Assembly (NCBI GenBank): GCA_016859345.1
Contig: CM029116.1
Coordinates: 3,781,643 to 3,845,642 of the forward strand
DNA from: Istiophorus platypterus
Lineage: Eukaryota; Chordata; Actinopteri; Istiophoriformes; Istiophoridae
DNA length: 64,000 bases
Reading direction: 5' to 3'
A program made the translations under genes and the position numbers. The notes beneath the pieces were generated by a model. The model did not search any database. It saw only the letters and a program-made list of their open reading frames with translations, and had not been told where the DNA came from. Shown piece by piece: positions 59,901-64,000 of the stretch (the stretch's first letter is position 1; each line of letters begins with the position of its first letter).

Positions 59901-62900
59901 TACGTCAGGGCGGAGCCGGTCCTGGCGAGAATAAAGGAGGACCGCAAGAGGATCATTCTGCCCTCGATCGACAACATCAGGCACGACACCTTCGAGGTGG
60001 AGCGCTACGAGAACTCGGGCCACGGCTACAACTGGGAGCTGTGGTGCATGTACATCAACCCGCCCAAGCAGTGGTGGGACGAGGGCGACATGTCTGCTCC
60101 CATCAGGCAAGACCGCCTCACCTGTACCAACACACACTTACACGAAGCAGCAAAGGATATAGTGTAAATATTGGTTTGCTAAAGAGGACACACACAGATC
60201 GCACATTTCCAAGGATGCAGATTTTTGTCTGCAAATGCACAGGTTTGATTTTTTTTATCAGTCAGCTCTCTATTGAAAAATTATACTGGATTTAAATAAA
60301 TAAATGAATAAATAAATTTTTGAGATGAGAATTGTTTTACAAAGTTTGACCAAGTTTTTGTGTCCTCAAGTTATCAAAAAGTTCTTGGGAAATATGAGGG
60401 AAAAACAACAGATAAACTGCTGATCGAGTACCAGAGTCAATTTAAAAAAACTAATACATAAGGTACAGTGTTTTCTTCAAATCTGATTTGTTTATTATTA
60501 TTTGTTTATATTCACACTTTTTTATTATCACATTGTGACCAGAATAGAAATTTATAGTTTTGTTTTAGAAAATGCATAAAAAAGTCACACAAAAAAAAGT
60601 GCCTGAAGAAATCCAGAGTCACATCCTGAAGATCTGCATGAACACATACAAAACCACGGTCATCTTGACAAAGGATCCAGTATTTAGAAGCCACACACAC
60701 ATCACACACCTGCAAGCTCAGAGGTCCAGGGTCACGGTTCACATTGTCGCGTTTTCCTCCCGGCAGGACTCCCGCCATGATCGGCTGCTCCTTCGTGGCC
60801 AACCGCGATTACTTCGGCGAGCTCGGCCTGCTCGACTCGGGCATGGACGTCTACGGAGGAGAGAACATCGAACTGGGAATCAGGGTTCGTGCGTCACCCA
60901 CTTTCCCCTCCTTCCTTCCCGCTCCCTCCCTGCACCTTGTGGGCGCCGCTGATAAACGAGGCTCCCTTCAGGAGTCCTGGCCGACGGGTCCTGTGGTTGC
61001 AGCTCACGGCAGAGAAACGGAGAGAAATAGGTCGCATGGCTCTCGCGTTTTAATTTGATTGAGATTGGAGAGTTTTTGTTCTCCAGTTACGTTGCTGAGA
61101 CCAAAGAAAGGATATCTTGCAAAGTTCTTGTGCTTCAGAAAAATCTCATGAACTGTCTGTACCAAAAGATCCTTTCTGATATTGGTTTAGTCCAGTTCAC
61201 TACATTAAAGCTGATTTAGTGTGGTATGCAGGGCCAGAATTACACAATTAATACCTAACACTGCAGCTCTATTGGGTACTTTAGGTACCTTTTGGCTCCT
61301 TTTTTTTATTATTACACATTTTCTGCATAATTGGGCCTCAGACAGCTGCTTCCAGTAGGAAGGTCTGATTAACCTTCTGTTCCTGCACATTCACAGTGCA
61401 AAAAGGCAGAAAAGGGAAAAGGGGGGGGGGTGAAAGATCTAGAGAGCGAAACATTTTCCTCAGGACTTGGTGGCGACCAAACCGGTGCTAAAAGAGTAAA
61501 TATTAGTGACCATAAAAAGACCCCCAATTCTAAATAAATGCTAATGTCGCTCTGTTGTCTTTTAGTCTAGATATTGTGGTGGCTACATAGCTGTCAACTT
61601 GTGTCAGTGTTTTGTGCCCCCTAGTGGCAAAAAGGGTTAATGAGCGCAGCCCTGAATCCCGTTTCCCTGTCCCGTCGTACCCTCTGCCTCGCAGGTGTGG
61701 CTGTGCGGCGGCAGCATGGAGGTGCTGCCTTGTTCCAGGGTGGCTCACATCGCACGGATGAAGAAGCCCTACCACAGCAACATAGCCTTTCACACGCGGC
61801 GCAACGCCCTGCGCGTGGCCGAGGTCTGGATGGACGAGTACAAGTCCAACGTCTACCTGGCCTGGAACATCCCCATGGAGGTGAGCGAGAGGGCGGCGCC
61901 TCCCACAGATACGACGCCGTCGCTCCCACGTTATCAAGCAAATTATAATGTGTCTTCTTTTGTTTGTTCCACAAAAACCATTCATGCTATTGATGTAAAG
62001 ATACAGAGTAAACCTCCTTGCACAGCAGATGATTCTTTTTGTTTACAACAGCTGTTTTGAACAAGTGTACAAACTTTTATAAACTGGGATTTGGCTGAAT
62101 GACTCTTGTGTTATATCGGTAATCGAGAGACAACAGCTTAAAAAGGGCATTTCTGTTATTTTTGTCTCATATTAGAACCACGGGATTGATTATGGCGACA
62201 TCTCTCAGAGGGTCTCCCTGAGGAAGAGCATGCAGTGCAAGAGCTTTGAGTGGTACCTCGACAACGTTTACCCGGAAATGAGGCGGTACAACAACACGCT
62301 GTTCTACGGCGAGGTGAGTTGGGCCGTCAGACCGGTGCGAGCCGGGCGGGCGGGGCGGATGAACCCTGGGATGCCCGGGAGAAATGTCTCACAGCGCCCA
62401 GTCTGTTTATCCCTCCGCGCTCCCGGAGCCGCATGTTTTAAAATCACAGACAAATTTTAGAAATTTCTCATGACCACCTGGATCCAGGAGTTCGGAGTTT
62501 GGACAAAGACGAACTGTTCCGAGTGGAGCTGATCTTCAAACAGGCTTTGTTCTGGTTTTCAGATCCGTAACTCTAAGGTGAGCCATCTGTGCGTGGATCA
62601 GGGCATGAAGGAGAACCACACGGCCACCCTGCATCCCTGTCACGGTTGGGGCCCTCAGGTACGACACGGACCCCCCCGCCTGCATCTCCCGACACAAACA
62701 ACCCCTTAGTGCTTGTTGGCCAGCGACTCGGCCGAGAGCCTCTCAGGAGGAAGTTCTGCTGTCAGGACAAAAAGAAAAAAAAAGTCCACGTGTTGCACTT
62801 TTTTGTGCCGAGGTCCTGAGTCAGCCGGTGTCGGCCTCTGGGTCGATGGGCCCGCGGGGCATCTCGCTTTAGCTTACGGTGGTAAATGGGTCACTCTTGG

Positions 62901-63050
62901 AGGCAGGTCCTGACTCTAGGGGTAAAAAGCTAAAAGCCAGCAGGGCTAAATATAACTTGAAAACTGACATATCACCATTTCCACAAAAGCACATTTTGGG
63001 CGAATTTTTAAGTTTCTGACAAAACAAATTTGTGTGTGTGTATGTGTGTG

Positions 63051-63089
<39 letters not shown>

Positions 63090-64000
63090 AGAGAGAAATA
63101 AGTTACAATCGTATACTCTTTAAGTAGGAAATTCTTTTCATCAGAAAGAAAAGTCTTAAATGCGGCGGAAGAAAATCCAGGATCTGTTAAATCTCTACAT
63201 AGCTGTCGCCTTTCACTGTATTTACATGTATCTTAGAATATTGACAGAAAACTTCAGGAGCAAGATTTAGGATTTCAGAAAATAAGGAAAAAAAACTCTC
63301 TGAGAAAAATGTTAAATAATTTAGAGGCAGAATCCGGCTCAGGTTTCGTCACGTTGCTCTTTTACTCCGTCACTGGGGTTTAATCCAGGCGAGCCGATGC
63401 ACCAGCCGGTCACCCGGCACCGCTCGGGAACGACGTGTTCCCTCTGTTCGAAGAGGGCGAGCACGGAGGCTGGCGGAGTAAAGGGAAGCTCCTGCAAAGA
63501 TTCCCAAGCTCAGCGACTCCAGAGACAAACTGGCCAGAAGTTTAATACTCAAAATACCAGCTCATGTAATGACTTTTAGTCTTTTAGAGTGAAGAACGAA
63601 TGAAAACAAACAGTCATTATTATTAGATTATTAGATATAATTTCAACTGAACAATATTCATTCATGTATTTCTTTATTCGGTGTCATTTTAAGGTTTATC
63701 AGGCCAATATCTCAGGTTATTTGCTGCCATGTTTAGTCACATGTCTTCACCAACGTGTTCACTAATTCACATTAGCTTTGTCTGAGAATTTCTTATAAAA
63801 ACGTTTGTACCTGCTTTTTGAAATGTTTAAAAAACAAAAACAAAGGACTGCACTAGCGCCATGTGTGATCTGCTCCAGGGATGTTGTCTCCACGCTGTCT
63901 CTCTGTCTTTTTGCCCCCCCCCCCATCAGCTGGGACGTTTCACCAAAGAGGGCCACCTGTTCCTGGGCCCCCTGGGCAGCACCGGGGAGGACACGCGCTG
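51239..64000 (+). CDS. galnt17: galnt17 (wbscr17), polypeptide GalNAc-transferase-like 17; 3' end outside window
   Basis: Exons: 51239-51479, 52558-52741, 55555-55721, 58650-58824, 59909-60106, 60767-60884, 61695-61880, 62176-62313, 62563-62658, 63930-64000 (cut by the window edge). Phases agree at all junctions; 524 of about 600 codons are present. It is a type II Golgi protein: a short basic tail, then a membrane anchor at about residues 10-26. VYRQLNGLSKSLGLIEG and GLPATLSPAEE are close to human GALNT17. The GT-A domain has VDDNS (191-195), the metal-binding DAH (247-249), YGGENIELG (351-359) and His379 in SRVAHIARM. The ricin-type lectin domain begins near residue 470 with CVDQG, where relatives have CLDQG. 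N-glycosylation sequons are at Asn51 and Asn487. Intron 5 starts with GC. Known: the GALNT8/9/17/18 subgroup shows weak or no activity in many assays, so catalysis is uncertain. Confidence 0.95.
53475..53511. repeat. CA microsatellite in galnt17 intron 2
   Basis: Perfect (CA)n of about 37 bp. Confidence 0.93.
53643..53738. repeat. TGTGTT hexamer repeat in galnt17 intron 2
   Basis: About 15 copies of GTTTGT/GTGTTT, with TGTGTTGTG interruptions near its right end. Confidence 0.93.
53884..53930. repeat. TG microsatellite in galnt17 intron 2
   Basis: Perfect (TG)n of about 47 bp. Confidence 0.95.
54128..54178. repeat. GGT repeat followed by a long G run
   Basis: About eight GGT units, then AAAT and a run of about 18 G. 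This is prone to sequencing and assembly error. Confidence 0.9.
56183..56335. repeat. dispersed teleost repeat in galnt17 intron 3
   Basis: TAGTTTGACATTTTAAGTAT, then CTTGCCAAGAGCTGGATGAG, GGTTAGCTCAACTTAGCAAA and CCAGAAACGGGGAGAAACAC. This follows in order a repeat very common in fish (GTTTGACATTTTGGGAAATA ... TTAGCTTAGCATAAAGACTG), here diverged. Confidence 0.7.
56680..57200. repeat. 500-bp purine-rich tract in galnt17 intron 3
   Basis: The plus strand is dominated by GAGAGA, GAGGA and AAGGAG words with few pyrimidines. Minus-strand frames over it are leucine/serine-rich artefacts. Confidence 0.85.
58848..59070. repeat. 15-bp minisatellite beside the galnt17 exon 4 donor
   Basis: Fifteen copies of a 15-bp unit (consensus GGATAACTCAGGACG) begin 23 bp after the donor of exon 4 (exon end 58824). 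Because 15 is a multiple of three, the array is open in both directions (GITQD units on plus, SYPVL units on minus). These frames are not genes. Confidence 0.95.
60107..60766 (+). other. galnt17: galnt17 intron 5, a GC-AG intron
   Basis: Exon 5 ends CCC-ATC-AG at 60106 and the intron begins GCAAGA. Exon 6 begins after CAG at 60766, giving AG+G for Arg322 and then TPAMIGCSF. No GT nearby restores the conserved sequence, so the non-canonical donor is required. GC donors with an otherwise good consensus, as here, are a known minor class of U2 introns. Confidence 0.8.
61614..61627 (-). promoter_or_regulatory. perfect CTCF core in galnt17 intron 6
   Basis: The minus strand reads CCACTAGGGGGCAC, which fits all 14 positions of CCASYAGRKGGCRS. 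It lies 67 bp upstream of exon 7. Its orientation opposes that of the 36.7-37.5 kb cluster. Confidence 0.4.
63056..63086. repeat. TA microsatellite
   Basis: (TA)n of about 30 bp, preceded by TG-rich sequence, in galnt17 intron 9. Confidence 0.93.

Overview
This window is nuclear DNA from a ray-finned fish, most likely a percomorph teleost. The evidence is split vertebrate genes with GT-AG introns, very many CA/TG microsatellites, and diverged copies of dispersed repeats that I know from teleost genomes. There are no bacterial operons, no CRISPR array and no rRNA or tRNA gene. The species cannot be named from the sequence alone.

Three protein-coding genes were rebuilt exon by exon, with reading phase checked across every junction. 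(1) eml2, minus strand, 35138 down to 10790: 22 coding exons for a microtubule-binding EMAP-like protein with a coiled coil, a HELP motif and tandem WD40 propellers. (2) rhbdd1 (RHBDL4), plus strand, 39511-42579: seven coding exons and 318 residues, an ER rhomboid protease with the catalytic Ser144 and His195 in place. (3) galnt17 (wbscr17), plus strand, from 51239 past the right edge: ten exons and about 524 of roughly 600 residues, a Golgi GalNAc-transferase family member.

Layout. 1-9.1 kb is repeat-rich and holds two candidate plus-strand exons of unrecognised genes (2989-3104 and 5319-5498). 9.1-10.8 kb looks like the eml2 3' UTR. 10.8-35.1 kb is eml2, with a first intron of 9.3 kb and a fourth intron of 6 kb. 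35.1-38.4 kb lies between the divergently transcribed eml2 and rhbdd1 and carries three CTCF-like motifs in one orientation. 42.6-43.8 kb is the rhbdd1 3' UTR. 43.8-50.1 kb is intergenic with old repeats. 50.1-51.5 kb is the CpG-rich start of galnt17.

The three genes do not form a pathway: one acts on microtubules, one in ER protein quality control and one on Golgi O-glycosylation. Their human counterparts are on three different chromosomes (19q13, 2q36, 7q11). I found no new multi-gene system. The points most worth checking are a reading-frame break in eml2 exon 2, a GC-AG intron in galnt17, a 15-bp minisatellite beside a galnt17 splice donor, clustered CTCF-like sites, and the two orphan exons.
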